This document shows positions 13,719 to 25,557 of a stretch of 64,000 nucleotides of DNA, piece after piece. Source of the stretch: Heliocybe sulcata. Its lineage: Eukaryota > Basidiomycota > Agaricomycetes > Gloeophyllales > Gloeophyllaceae. Both the position numbers and the translations under genes were made by a program. The DNA lies in contig ML213505.1 in the NCBI GenBank assembly GCA_004369045.1, positions 906,591 through 970,590 of the forward strand. The letters are read 5' to 3'. Numbering within the stretch: position 1 is the first letter of the stretch; every line of letters starts with the position of its first letter. Below the pieces are notes generated by a model. It was given only the letters and a program-made list of their open reading frames with translations. It did not search any database and had not been told where the DNA came from.

Positions 13719-16700
13719 GATGGCTTGGAGAGGAGGCAGGCAGAGGCGACAGATATTAGAGCAGCATCATAAACCGTCCTCCGCTTGCCGGCATCATGCC
13801 GCGCCCGATCCCACCACTTCCCGGCCCGACTCCCTGTCTCCGAATCGCGTCACTGGTCCCAAAACTCCGATTTCCGGGCCTCCTGGACCTCTTTTTGCCG
13901 GCACTTCAGCCGGACCAGTCTCCGTGGAGACCTACCGGGCAGTTGTTGGTGTGCCAGCCAATCGGCAGAGAATCAGTCATGCTGGCGAACCGCATCGCGT
14001 AAGACGCCTTCGAAGCCGCTCGGCTCGCACTCGGCAGTCTATCAGTGCGTTGAGTGATCCTCATCGCCATAAGAGTCCCGCAACGCCTTCAGCTCACCTC
14101 CAGCGCCCCCACGCGACCGCCCATCACTCGCCTTGATCGGGTCCTCGCACCCCGCAACTCCAAGCCTTCTTCCAATCCAGCAACTTCTCCCCGCATTTAC
14201 CACCAGATCGTCGCCCCGCAACATTAAATTCATCCCCCATTATTCTTCCTGGCCCGCTCATGCCACATTTGTGCACTGACGTCCGATAGTACTTATTACC
14301 GGTAGTGTCTCGAGACCTGTGTCCTTAATGATCTCCATCCCGCGATAGGTCTCGATCCCTCCTCGGGGAGCCGTCTGACTCTGCGCTGCTATCGTCCCGG
14401 TGGCGTCACGATCCTGGGCTCTCTGGCACTACACGTACAGCTTGGCTCTCATTGGCAGTTCGACGGGCATACAAATACTCTTTGGCAGTTTACAAACGCT
14501 CATTGGCAGGTACACCGATATCTGCTGTTCTCTGGCCAGTCGAGTCTCGACCCAATCATGGGAAGACCCACCCCATTGGCCGTCCAATATATCCGGGCCC
14601 GCTGCTTCAACCAATCTCGTCTTGGCGCCTCATAAAGAGCATTCCATATGCCGTATCGCAGTAAGGTGCAATCAGAATACCGCTGGGACCTGCGAGTATC
14701 CTTCGCCAAGCTCTTGGCCAGGCTCATGTCGAGCGGAGCAGAATAGTACAGAGTTTGTGATGCTTGTCATAACCGCTATACCACAGCCTTCCATGGCGTC
14801 CAATGTTGCTCATTCAACGCAAGAGAAGTTGCAGACATCTCTACACGCCACCTGGTTCTCGTCTTGCTCGGACTTTGAACGCCTATACACAGCACGCTCA
14901 CACCAACTACAACCATGCAATGTCCACCAATGACCAACCAACACTCGACATCCCACCAAACCCAGCAACCAACAGCAACCGCCCGCAATTCCTGCGCGCC
15001 GACCCACACTGATCACGCAGCCTATCTATCCATCAGTCCGTCCCATTCTGATTTCTCCGCGTGCGGGGATCAGGCGCCCTGTTTCGCGACTCTCTGGGGG
15101 CGGTCCTCGTCTCTCTGTCTCCGGTGCCCCGGAGTCGGCGCGTTTCGTCATCGACCGACGCACTGGATTTCTCGGGGTTAGCGCTTGTATCCATTCTCAA
15201 TATACGTGGTATAAAATCGTCATCGATGACTCCCAGTACGACTGCTCTGTGGTTGACTTGCGTCTGTGGATCTTATCCGGCCAGGGTGCAGGTTCCAGTT
15301 GGGTTGTCCATTTCGGTGTTCGACGAGTACGCAAATCCGAGTGTGTCACTGCCGATCCTCGCGGGCACGGCTCCAACCACTCACCCTTCAAAAGAACGCG
15401 AACAACTCACATACCCTGCACGGCCTATCTGCTTTATTACACTACACCATCCCCATCTGCCCCATCGCATTCCCTTTCCCCGTTATCTCGAATTTCCACT
15501 CCCACTCACTTACTTACACTCGCCTTTCACACACGCGTGTATCAGATACCCTTCACACTCACAATTCTATACATATTTCTATTCTTGCCTTCCTACATTC
15601 CCCGGCCGTGCCAAGATCCGTCGCGCTGACTGATACCAGGCACTTCTCCCCACCGAGGCGCCTTGACTGGGGCCCTCCGTGTGTGTCCGCCCGCACCCTC
15701 ACAACGACACGGCAAGGAGCGGCCAATCGCAGGAACCACGCTATGCCTGTATTCTGGAGTCTATTTAACCCTGCCCAATCCGAACGGGCCCAACGCTGCG
15801 GTGGGCCATGAATAGCTCGGCGAGAGGCTATTCCTGGATATCTTGCGAATTGCGGGGGTACGTGCGTTTTGCTACTAGTCGCCTAAACGAGCTTGCTGAC
15901 GTTGCTTAAATCCTGCGTAGTCGTCGGTCGTGGTTCTGAGTTCGCGCCATCCTTGTTTGCCTGGAGAATTCGACACTTGCGTTCACATCTCCGGCGTTTT
16001 AGAGGTGAAACGGAGTACGCCCGCAGCAGAAAGTTTACTGAACAACGCTCGTCCGCAGCTCCAACCCTCCGTTCTTAGCGCGAGTGCAGAACCGAAACGT
16101 GAAAGCACGTCCCCTCAGACGGGCTTCATCTGGCTTGGCGATATGGCAAGAACGACAAGACTCTTCGCTCGCGCAGGCATCAACTCTTGGTACACGCGGC
16201 CCACTTTTCTCGTCAACCACGCTGAGCGACTGAGGCTGCGAAGGCTTGTCAAGGTGCATGCACGAAACCGCTCACAAGTGCCCAGTGAATGCACATCCAA
16301 TTTCAGACCCAAGAACGCCATGACGTCTTCGATTCATTGCTCACTGGCCCTGCGACCCTGCAGGGCGACGCTTCAAATGCCTGCGGTATTTGTTACCGCA
16401 AGCCTTTGGCGATAGAGTGGCAGTGCTCACGCCCCAAACCGTTGCAACTCGCTTGAATCTCAAGGTCACAAGCGCATACAGAATACCTCCGATGCGGCTC
16501 GGTACGCTGGCTCGGAGGCTTGGCCCCCGTCCGTGCTTCATATGCAAAGTGAACGACCCTCAGCCCAAAGTCCGAGAATGCATCACGGAAGTTTGAAACT
16601 CGTTAGAGCTTCCAACAGGTATCATATCCACTTCACTTCCGCCACCGGCCTAAGACCGCACCGTGCATGCATAGGATGCTAAACTTGCTCTAATCTCTGC

Positions 16701-17530
16701 AGTGGAGCGTCCAGGTTCGATAAGACGGACGGCTCACCGTGCGGGTACCCCGCAACAGGATTCTTCCTCGGGCGCTTGTTTGTGGCCGTCGAGCCGTTAT
16801 GGCCGCAGCTGCGCCACCAATCCTTACTCCGGAGTCCGGGTCCACCAGGAATTCGGAGTCGGAGACCGAGAACTTCTGGTCCATTCCGCTAGTGTCATAT
16901 GGAATTTTGTATTCGTACCTGGCGTCGGTGTGCACATGCGCCTACTGGCGCAGTTCATATGTTCGATCTGCTCCAGTCCGAGCGCGCTCCCTCTCGATTC
17001 GCTCGAAATGTCAGCGTCCGTCTACTGTCTGCTTGGAAAGAGGCTAGGATCCGAGAGACAATGCTAATGCTCGGCTAACTACTCAGTCTTCCTTCGGTAA
17101 GAACGGCCGATCACTTACACTGTGGTCTTCCTCGGCTACGTACACGTCCACGCAAGTAAAACGAGGTCCTCACTTGCTGGTAACAACGTTAACTATGGTC
17201 AGGTGCATCGGTCGTGTGACCACCAGCTTTGATGCCCTGGTCACCATCGTATACACCGGCGTCGCCAGGCGGATACTTGCCCACAGTCAGGGTCGTGAGG
17301 AAGCACCCAACGGTGTAAACAGGACCAACCGTGTCGTCTCTACCCTTGGAGTACACGCAGTCATGCGGGGAGATATGATATCTGACAAAAGGAAATACAG
17401 CGACCAGCAGACGTGGGGAGTGGAACGGAAGGCTGGCTGGGACCCCGTACAACCAGGGTCGCAGGGAAGCAGCACCGTGATACCTGGAATACAGACGCAA
17501 TCATCGCACCAATTACGACCCCTCGAAAGA
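13719..17530. other. 3.8-kb gene-free region
   Basis: No protein family, RNA gene or transposon could be recognised on either strand. Open frames here are up to 190 codons but have biased composition and no splice-consistent extensions. Visible structure: a cluster of TTGGCAG motifs and CCAAT boxes at 14.45-14.6 kb, a strongly C/T-rich plus strand at about 15.40-15.62 kb resembling the pyrimidine tracts before fungal transcription starts, and a splice-like segment at 15858-15920 (GTACGTGC...CTGACG...GCGTAG). It may hold the long promoter of the kinase, a promoter for PRP28's downstream side, or a noncoding transcript. Confidence 0.5.
14451..14509 (+). repeat. Three spaced (A/T)TTGGCAG motifs
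   Basis: ATTGGCAG at 14451-14458, TTTGGCAG at 14481-14488 and ATTGGCAG at 14502-14509, two of them preceded by CTC or GCTC. CCAAT-type boxes follow at about 14550-14590. This looks like a small cluster of binding sites rather than a mobile repeat; function unknown. Confidence 0.35.
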
Positions 17531-20299
17531 TCAGCCCTCGTCTTCAGCATCACGCTTCCGCTTCATCTCTCTCGACATCTTGTGTTGCGCTGCTTCATGT
17601 TTTGCCAACTCCATTGGGACCTTCGATACAGGACTCTTGGATATTTCTATAGATACTGGTCAGTATGGCCGGGGTGACAATAAATACATATGAAGCCATA
17701 CCCTGTTTCAAGTCATACCTATATCGCACATGATAATCAGCATCTCAGAACATCGTTCATAAGCCAAGGTGCCTCACATGACTTCGTAGTCCTCGTTGGT
17801 TAGGAAAGTAAGCGCAGTACCCAGTTTGCCAGCTCGTCCCGTACGACCTGGAAGGGAATCATTAGATGTGGTCATATATACTCGATGAGAACGACATACC
17901 GATACGATGCACGTATGCTTCGATGGTGTTTGCCATCTGATAGTTGATGACGAGACTGACATCCTGAACATCAATACCACGACCAGCAAGGTCTGTCGCC
18001 ACCAAAATATCGGAGTCCCCATTTCGCAACGAGTTCAGAGCAGCTTCACGCTGTTCTTGATTCTTGCCGGAGTGCAGAGTCGCCGCACTCCACTATGAAA
18101 AGGGGAGTGAATACGAGATTGACACAATCTGAGGAGCGAAACTTACGCCTCCACGTTGTAGGTCTTTAGCCACCATATCTGCAGTCTTCTTCTGGTTGAC
18201 GAAGACGATGATGGGTGGTGTATACTCGTTGCTGTTGAGAATCTCCAAGATACGTTGCCTATGGAGCTATCGTTAATACCATTGCGTATGAATGACAAAT
18301 CTTGAGACTTACTTCTTCTTCTCGTCGCCACTAATGAATTCGACCTTCTGCTCAACTGTATCAACAGCTCGTCCAGCCTCGCCAATCGTAATAACGGCAG
18401 GCTTCTTGAGATACTTCTTGGCCAAGCGCTCGACCGGTGGGGGCATGGTCGCCGAGAATAAGGTCGTCACTCTCGACCTCCCCTTCTTCACCATAGTTTC
18501 TCCGTCAACATCCATCTGCTCGCCCAAGTCCTCGCCTGTCATGAGCTCCGAGGGTAAGCGGTCGAGGATGAACAGCAGGTCCGCCTCGAAACCGAGGTTT
18601 ACCATACGATCTGCTTCGTCCATGACAACGTATCGACATTGCGAAAGGACAAGGACATGACGTTCAATAATGTCCTTGAGACGACCTGGAGTGGCGATAA
18701 TAATTTCGGCACCTTCCCTGAGATTAAACTGTTGTTCCTCAACAGCTCGCTGTGATATATCTGTAAGTTACTCTGAACCATACTTCAGACAATATTGAAA
18801 ACACATACCCCACCGACAATCGAGACGCAGCGGAAGCCTAGAGGACCGGCAAACTTTCTAGTCTCACTTTCAATTTGCTGCGCCAATTCACGAGTGGGGG
18901 CCAAGATAAGCGAATAAGGACCCAAGTGTCTGTTATCATCCGTAAGAGGCGGTAATTTCGAGATGAACGTGAGCATCGGTATAACGAAGGCGGCAGTCTT
19001 ACCCGATCCTGCACAGCCATGTTAGTACTTTGCATAAACAAGGTATAGTAAATCTCACCAGTTTCGGCAATACCGATAATGTCTCTGTTCTGCAGACCAA
19101 TCGGGATAGCTTGCCTCTGGATCGGAGATGGCTCTTTGTAACCGATTTTCTCAATGACTTCCAGTATTTGGACTGGGATGGTAGACTCCGTCCATGACCG
19201 CAAGGGCTGCGGAATCTGGCCGCCTGCGGATATTGGAAGCAATGAGACGGAGACCGCAGGATTACATAGTATGACCAATGACTAACCTCTGGCAGAGATA
19301 CTGAAATCTTCACGGAAGATACGCCAATCACGATCCCGCATCTCTTCAAGTGGCTTTTCCGACCAATGCCTCTCGTCAAGACCGGCTCTCGCAGCTTGCC
19401 TCCTTTCTCGGGCATCAGCAAGCTGGACTTCCCCGTCCCGACGGGGTACTTGATGGGCAACATCGTCAAGACCCGCAAGATGACCGCGGCCAAACATAAC
19501 TTGCGCGCCCTGGCGGTTGCTCCCCACGGCCGATGGAGAGTCATTTGCAAAGGTATCGTCCTGAGCATCCCAATCAAAGACGAATTTGCGGTCATTCATC
19601 TTCCTGATCTTTCGCTTCTTCTTGTCAACACCAAGATACCGGGAACGGATGGCAGACATTTCGCTCTCCGATATGTTGGGAACATATGATTCAGAGGCAG
19701 ATGTTATCAGAGATGTAGCCACCGCCGCTGGGGGCGGTGGTGGAGGCATAGAGGATGACGGTGCTGGTGACGCTGAGGAAGATGCAGGACCTGTGGGAGG
19801 CGCCCTTCCTCGATCTGCACGAGGACCAGTAGGGATGCCATGCTGGTAGGCAGGACGTGACTGTCGGTCGTCAGGCCGTCTGCTATCTCGATTGTCTCGA
19901 CGACCATACCTATCTCCTCTGTCTCTGGCGTAGCGATCGTCATCTACAACAACTGTCAGTAAGCTAGTAGGGAGACTACTACATGATACTCACATCGGCC
20001 ACCTCTCGAGTAATTCCGGCCTCCTTCCCTTTCTCGTAGCTCCTCGGCCTGTCTTTCCATGGTCTCCCTCTCCTGCTTCGACCGTGCTTCCTTCTCATGT
20101 CGTTCTCTGATCTCCTGCTGTCGTTTCTCGATTGCTAGCTTCGCGCGCTCCTCCTTCGTCAAGAATCTAGGCTGAGTTGCTGGTCAATCAGTATAATTCC
20201 ATTATATGATCAATCACAACTCACCTTGGCCGCGGCCTCCTTCTCTGCCTTCTGCTTCGCGAGCAATGACTCGATGGAGAGCGGCTCTGCCTTCGACAT
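17531..20299 (-). CDS. PRP28: Pre-mRNA splicing DEAD-box helicase Prp28
   Basis: A 739-aa nuclear RNA helicase that displaces U1 from the 5' splice site so U6 can bind. Eleven exons: 20225-20299, 19994-20171, 19287-19943, 19059-19223, 18809-19008, 18313-18749, 18147-18258, 17900-18092, 17778-17847, 17702-17718, 17531-17646. The N-terminus is an RS/RD-rich charged region. The core runs: Q motif ([13 protein letters not shown]), [31 protein letters not shown] (~468-472), [30 protein letters not shown] and HRIGRTGRAG. The tail [17 protein letters not shown]...[10 protein letters not shown] is specific to Prp28 and fixes the 3' end. Exon 10 is only 17 nt. Every phase matches. Confidence 0.94.
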
Positions 20300-20489
20300 G
20301 GTGAACGTCGTAGCAAGATTCTTTAGCTCAAGCGCGCTTCTCTCCGTCGCACGTGGCGGAAGTTGCCTAATCGGTGTATTATATTATCCTTGACCTTGCA
20401 AGCAAATTCCCGGCAGCCTTGAGCTCGCCTCCCCAGTCCACAGCCTAGCTCTCAGTCTTTCCTGTCCTTGTCGCGATCCCCTCCTAAAA

Positions 20490-21286
20490 ATGAATTATAA
20501 TACCAACTATGAACGCTTCATCTCTCCCCGTCCCGAGACGCCAGAGCCGGGGTCGCGGCAAGGACACCGAAACGCTGCTTCTGGTATTCAACTACTGGAC
20601 GAGGAAGGGCAACTCTCAGACCAGGTGCGTCGTGATAGTTATCGTCGCAGCTGGTAATCTAATAAATACCGAATGGTTTGTGATCGTGCTTTCTTCATTC
20701 GCAGTTCGAAGCCTGCTTGGGACATATCTTCTCAAAGTACTGCACCCCACGGCTGGCCCACGTCGAAAACACTGAGAAGGGCCCTATCCTGATGACTCCA
20801 CCACCAGGGGCTTACTTTACGGAGGCAGGACTTGATGCTTGGGCTAGAGACACCAACGGCGCGCCGTTCTCTGAAGAGACGAAGGAGGAGCTGAGGCAGT
20901 TCTTGGATGTAACTGACGATGGCAATCTCACGTGAGCATATTCATCCGTCAACGAGTGGGCACTAAATACTCACCAACGGACTCTAGCTTCTCTGGCTTC
21001 ATCCAGATCTACCGATTACAGACCGAGAACGAAGAGGAAGAGACTTGGAGGGACTTGGCAAGTGGCATTATCATACCCACTCTCGGAGGACTCACCCTTG
21101 ATTATCGCGGACAGTCTACTCATGGCTTCGACCGAACCTTGACGCTTGTAGCAAGTCGCCGTGAGGACTTCGAAGACAGCAACAGCACCTTGTAAATGTC
21201 CCTCCTTCGCTGTCTATGCTAAGTTTCATTGAAGTTCATCTTCTAGCCCGCCCGACTTCAATGGTGGCATCAGTGTCGGCGCATGA
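20490..21286 (+). CDS. Conserved small protein with a degenerate EF-hand
   Basis: Exons 20490-20624, 20705-20931, 20988-21191 and 21247-21286 give about 201 residues; reading through the last donor instead ends at 21195 with 189 aa. The N-terminus is a Pro/Arg-rich stretch, then FEACLGHIFSKYC, APFSEETKEELRQFLDV and a loop DVTDDGNLTFSGF that resembles an EF-hand but has Gly where the last calcium ligand (Glu) should be. IQIYRLQTENEEEETWRDL follows. I recall similar uncharacterised proteins across fungi but no assigned function. It shares a 190-bp divergent promoter with PRP28. The fourth exon has a plausible branch site (TGCTAAG) and TAG acceptor, which is why I prefer the longer form. Confidence 0.7.
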
Positions 21287-21718
21287 TGCTACTTCGCCTC
21301 CTGGTTCGTATCGACGATACCCCATTCATATCTATCACGCATTGGACGCCCTCATACCACGTCTTCTCCTGCCACACGACTACATCTCACGAGCCTCGTT
21401 CATGAAGCACACGACTAGTCAGGATCACCATGGCAAGCCCACGGGTTGGTTCTGTCATCTCTGCGTCATCATCCGACCACCTTCACACTTTACATATCCG
21501 TCGCATTGGGAGCCTGTTATGCTCCCTACACATCTATGTCTATGCTGTCATTTATCGCATTTATATATTGCTCACTGCCGAGGGAGCCACTGCCCTCGTA
21601 TTTAAAAAATTGATATAATAGATCAACTTCCTGTAAACTGCGCTGTAGCATTTCCTGTTCTGAGGCGACTTCCTGTACATCCACCAAATCCAACGACCTT
21701 CATCGCTGAACCAAATGC

Positions 21719-24098
21719 TCATGCAGTAGCAGCGACGGGCTTCGAAGCAGGGGGAGCACGGTTTCGCGGTGGCACACGCAGTCCCTTCGCCTTCATGGCT
21801 TTTCGTTTTGACTCTGGGGCGATTTATTAGTACGGCTCCTATATGAACCATTTCGCACTCACCTTCAATGTATTTCTTATCCTCGTCCGACTCAAAGCCT
21901 ACGTCTTCTTGCTCAACAGCCTCATCACCAGCCTCCTTTGCCTCTTCCTTAGCCGCCTTCTTTGTCTTGACAGGTTTCTCAACCTTGAACTTCGCAACAA
22001 AGAAGCCGTCCATATTATGGACGTGCGGGTAAAACCTCCTAGTCATCGAGACAGACGGGTGAAACGTCTTCCCGCGATAGTTCGTAAACCCTGGCCGTCC
22101 GAACTCTAGCCCACTCTCGACGAGCTTCACGTTCGGCCTCTTCTTCAGAGCGTAGTCCACGACCGCTTCGTTCTCGTCCACAGTCACGGAACACGTCGAG
22201 TAGACAAGGTAGCCACCGGTCTTAGATGACGGATTGACACTGTCAATCGCGCATAGAATAAGCTGTTTCTGTAAGTGGGACAGCAGCATGAAGTCACGCT
22301 CGGACTGCAAGGATATTTGGTGAGTAAATAGGCCAATAACGCTGTTCTCGAGTATATCTCTCACCTTGTTGATTTTAACGCTAGCATCCTTGCTGATGAC
22401 ACCCGTCCCACTACATGGCGCATCCAATAACACTCGGTCAAAACCACCAATAACCTTAGGGAACTCGCGACCATCATACGAACACACAACAACATTCTTG
22501 CATCCAAGGCGGTGAATGTTCGCCGTCAGACTCTTTGTCCGAGCCTTGTTTGCGTCATTCGCAAACACCACACCCGTATTCTGCATGAGCGCCGCCATAT
22601 GCGTGGTCTTGCCACCCGGCGCAGACGCCATATCCAGCACCCGCTCGTTAGGCTGTGGGGATAATGCGATGACAGGCAGGAACGAGGAAGCGGCTTGGAG
22701 CATATAGTGACCCGCAAGATATTCGGGTGTGGCACCAATCGGCACGGTACTCTCGAACACCTGCAGACCGACATTTGTCCACTTGCCGATGGGCTCGAGG
22801 TTGACTCCTCGGTTGATAAGCGCCTGTGCAAGGTCTCGTCTCCTTGTCCGTAAAGTGTTTGTTCGGATGGTTACAGGACGAGGAACTTCATTCGCTTCAA
22901 AGAATTCAATAGCCTGTGGATGCGTGATATCAGAATCGTCCGACTGCGGACGCGACGATATGACGCACCTCAGGGACCGGAAACAAATTGAAGAGCTTCT
23001 CAGTGAGAAACTCGTTGTACCCGTAATAACTCGCAATGTCGGAGACGAGCTGATCTACATACTCTGTCCGTGCTCTATACGACGCCGTAATGATGAGCTT
23101 CCACCACAGAACGTGCCTGCAGCAGACACTCACCGCCCTTTGCCCAGCCTCTTGAAGTTGCCTAACACCCGCACACACTGCCTCATCCGTCTCTGCACAA
23201 GATGTACATCCGGCCCTCCCACCTTCTTTTCCTCCTCCCTCTCCTCCGCCGTCGGCAACACAAACTCCTCCCCACCCACTTCCTCATCGCCTTCCATGTC
23301 AACATCCAAATCGTCCTCCTCCCCTTCCCCCTCCGCAGCCTGCTGCATCTCCTCCATGTCCAGTTCGGCTTCCCGCGCAGCGCGGGCGTCCAAGGCGCGC
23401 GACCGCGCCTCCATGTTGGCCATGGTGATAGCTCCATCGGATTCATCGCCGCTATCTTGGTCTGAATCGTCCGACCCGGTAGGTATGATCTTTCCTGGTC
23501 TCTCTTGTTGTTTGGACCTCCGAGACCTGAGCTTGCCGACTGCGGCCTCGTCCTCTTCATCGTCAGACCCTAGGTCTAACTCTTCCACGGGACCACGAAG
23601 AGGGTCGTCACTATGTACGTCAGCATGAGAACACTGAAGGTATGAGACCTCATGCTTACTCGTCCTCACCCTCCATGTCAAATTCGTCCAAGTCACCTGC
23701 ATCTTCACCGTCGCTATCCGCAAACAACGCCCTATAGCAGAAATTGAGACAACGAAGAATAAGCTGAGGCAAGGGTCTTACTTGGCTTCGGCTGTCAGAT
23801 GGCCTTCTTCCTCCACGTCCTCCCACCCAACGCTACTTCCTTCCCCATCACTCTCCTCTATCACTTCACTCTTCTTCCCCTTCCTCCCCTCCGGTTTCTT
23901 GTCACTAGAAAACGACACCTTCTTCTTCACCCCCTCCTTCGCGACAGCCTTCTTGTCCTCCCTCACTTTCTTTCCCGGTCTCTCCTCATCCTCCGGCTCA
24001 GCCTTCCGCTTTCCAAGCTTCTTGGCCGACAGTTTCTTTGACTCCGAATCCGCAAAAGGCTCCGGTGCACCTTGCTTGTTCTTAGCACGACGTCCCAT
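21719..24098 (-). CDS. NOP2: Nop2-type 25S rRNA cytosine-C5 methyltransferase
   Basis: A 685-aa nucleolar enzyme that methylates a cytosine of 25S rRNA with S-adenosylmethionine and is needed for large-subunit assembly. Seven exons: 23782-24098, 23660-23731, 23134-23610, 22969-23074, 22365-22913, 21863-22304, 21719-21813. The first ~270 residues are Lys-rich and then very acidic, as in other Nop2 proteins. The catalytic core has RVLDMASAPGGKTTHMA (SAM motif I), DAPCSGTG with Cys491, and STCSVT with Cys545, the two cysteines used by this family. GYYGYNEFL-type and HPSVSMTRRFYPHVHNMDGFF blocks complete it. The C-terminus is basic (SKRKAMKAKGLRVPPRNR). A +1 phase is kept across all introns. Confidence 0.95.
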
Positions 24099-24351
24099 TT
24101 CCTGAATAAATACTGGAAGAGCAGGCAGACAGAGACTGGCGAATAATTGAAAGTCGCGGAGGCAAAGAATCCGTTGCCACATTGGGCAAGCCAGAAAACT
24201 TCGATCGAAGCACGTGACAGCAATGATAACTTGTCGAGATGATGATATTGCATGATTCGCCTAACCACTCTTTGGAATAAGCTCTCATGTATATATTACT
24301 TGACTACTACCAGACGTGCCCATCTGCTACTGTTTTGAGTTCATATCACTC

Positions 24352-25126
24352 TCAGCCGACCCTCAGACCCAGCGCCAGACCCGCCAGGAAGGACGCCCTC
24401 GGCTGGAAGTCCGCCGTCAAGAAATCAACCAGCCACCTCCAAAGCGAATACACGCTCGGCGGCTTCTTCGCCCCCGTAGCGTCTGTCGTGTAGAAGAGAT
24501 TTTCAAACCGCGATCCCATCTTCGCCCAGTTGACCCGCAGCAGAGACAAGGAACCGAGGTACTTTCAGGATGTCAGCATGGACACCCTTTGGGTGGTGAG
24601 GAAGACTTACCTGGAGCAAGACAAAGACACCTCCTAGTGCAAAGGCGACGAACCTTGCGCCTTTCTTGATGAAGACTCCCGCGCATATACCACAGACGGT
24701 CCCGAAGGTGAGCTCGTACGCGTTCACACCTGATTTCGGGGGCGGCGGATACGGGTCCTTCGCTGCTGCTGCCTCTACGTGGGCCGGTAGCGTTTCTTCT
24801 TTCGTGGGTGATGCGGCTGTGGGACAGTATGATTATCACGCAGACGGACGGGGTTTCGAGGACGTACGATCACAAAAAAGCGGCTGCGAGAATATCGACA
24901 GACCCAGTCCAACACCAGCGACGCCCAGCGTCGCGCCAAAGGTAGTTGCAAATAGGGGACGACCCGCCTTAGCCGCATTCGATGGCTTAGAGACATTCGA
25001 CGCGAAGGAAGAGTAGAAGCGTGGAATGAAGGTTGCTGGGCGTTTACTGCATGGTTGTGCTAAGGAGTAGCGAGGAACACCAAGTGGCCCACAGCGAAAG
25101 GGTCGGCATATTGAAGCGAACGACAT
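24352..25126 (-). CDS. FUN14-domain mitochondrial membrane protein
   Basis: A 224-aa protein in three exons (24868-25126, 24611-24816, 24352-24561). The N-terminus is basic and hydroxylated with no acidic residues for about 50 positions (CRPFRCGPLGVPRYSL...RPATFIPRFYSSF), a good mitochondrial presequence. A first glycine-rich hydrophobic segment (FATTFGATLGVAGVGLGLSI) is followed by the FUN14 core ELTFGTVCGICAGVFIKKGARFVAFALGGVFVLLQYLGS, whose GxxxG-like glycine ladder is diagnostic. NWAKM and a final short hydrophobic segment (FLAGLALGLRVG) close it. FUN14 proteins sit in mitochondrial membranes; the animal member FUNDC1 is a mitophagy receptor, but that role is not established for fungal ones. 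Confidence 0.85.
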
Positions 25127-25557
25127 TTTAGTTGCTATTGTGCTGCAGCTGCAGGGCTGAGCAAGATGTGTAGGAGGAGAGGACGCGCCTGCGGGGGTAA
25201 GCAGCTCGTGACGTCACCTCGATCGGTCTGACCATTGTGGCAATTGTGGCGGGGATGCCTGTGGCGAGAGTCCTCTTCGCAAGTAGATGTAGACTTGTTA
25301 GAGTCGGAGTGTCTTTCGAATATTGATTCTCAGTAGCTACAAAGGTCCGTACACGCTCCCCTTGGAACTACAGCCTACATATATTATACTAAGTACTATT
25401 GCCTCGAACATCAAGGCGAGCATAGTTGAAACATAGCGAACAGCAACAGCAATTACAAATTGAAGCTGCAACGAAAGGAGTCCAATCTCAGTACAGATAC
25501 AAGGAAGCGTCCAATCTCAGCAAACCGCGGTCACAATCCATCATGAAAGGTCGTTCT
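25127..25557. other. Intergenic, no gene seen
   Basis: Holds the FUN14 promoter and the 3' end of the next minus-strand gene. No coding features seen. Confidence 0.5.

Noticed and set aside
15061-15633. 190-codon plus-strand open frame in the gene desert
   Set aside because: Composition follows the C/T-rich DNA (Pro, Ser, Thr, His runs), with no motif, no conserved start and no splice partner.
15808-16078. Two-exon small gene in the gene desert using the GTACGTGC...GCGTAG intron
   Set aside because: The donor position forces a phase that meets a stop within seven codons of the second exon, so no credible protein results.
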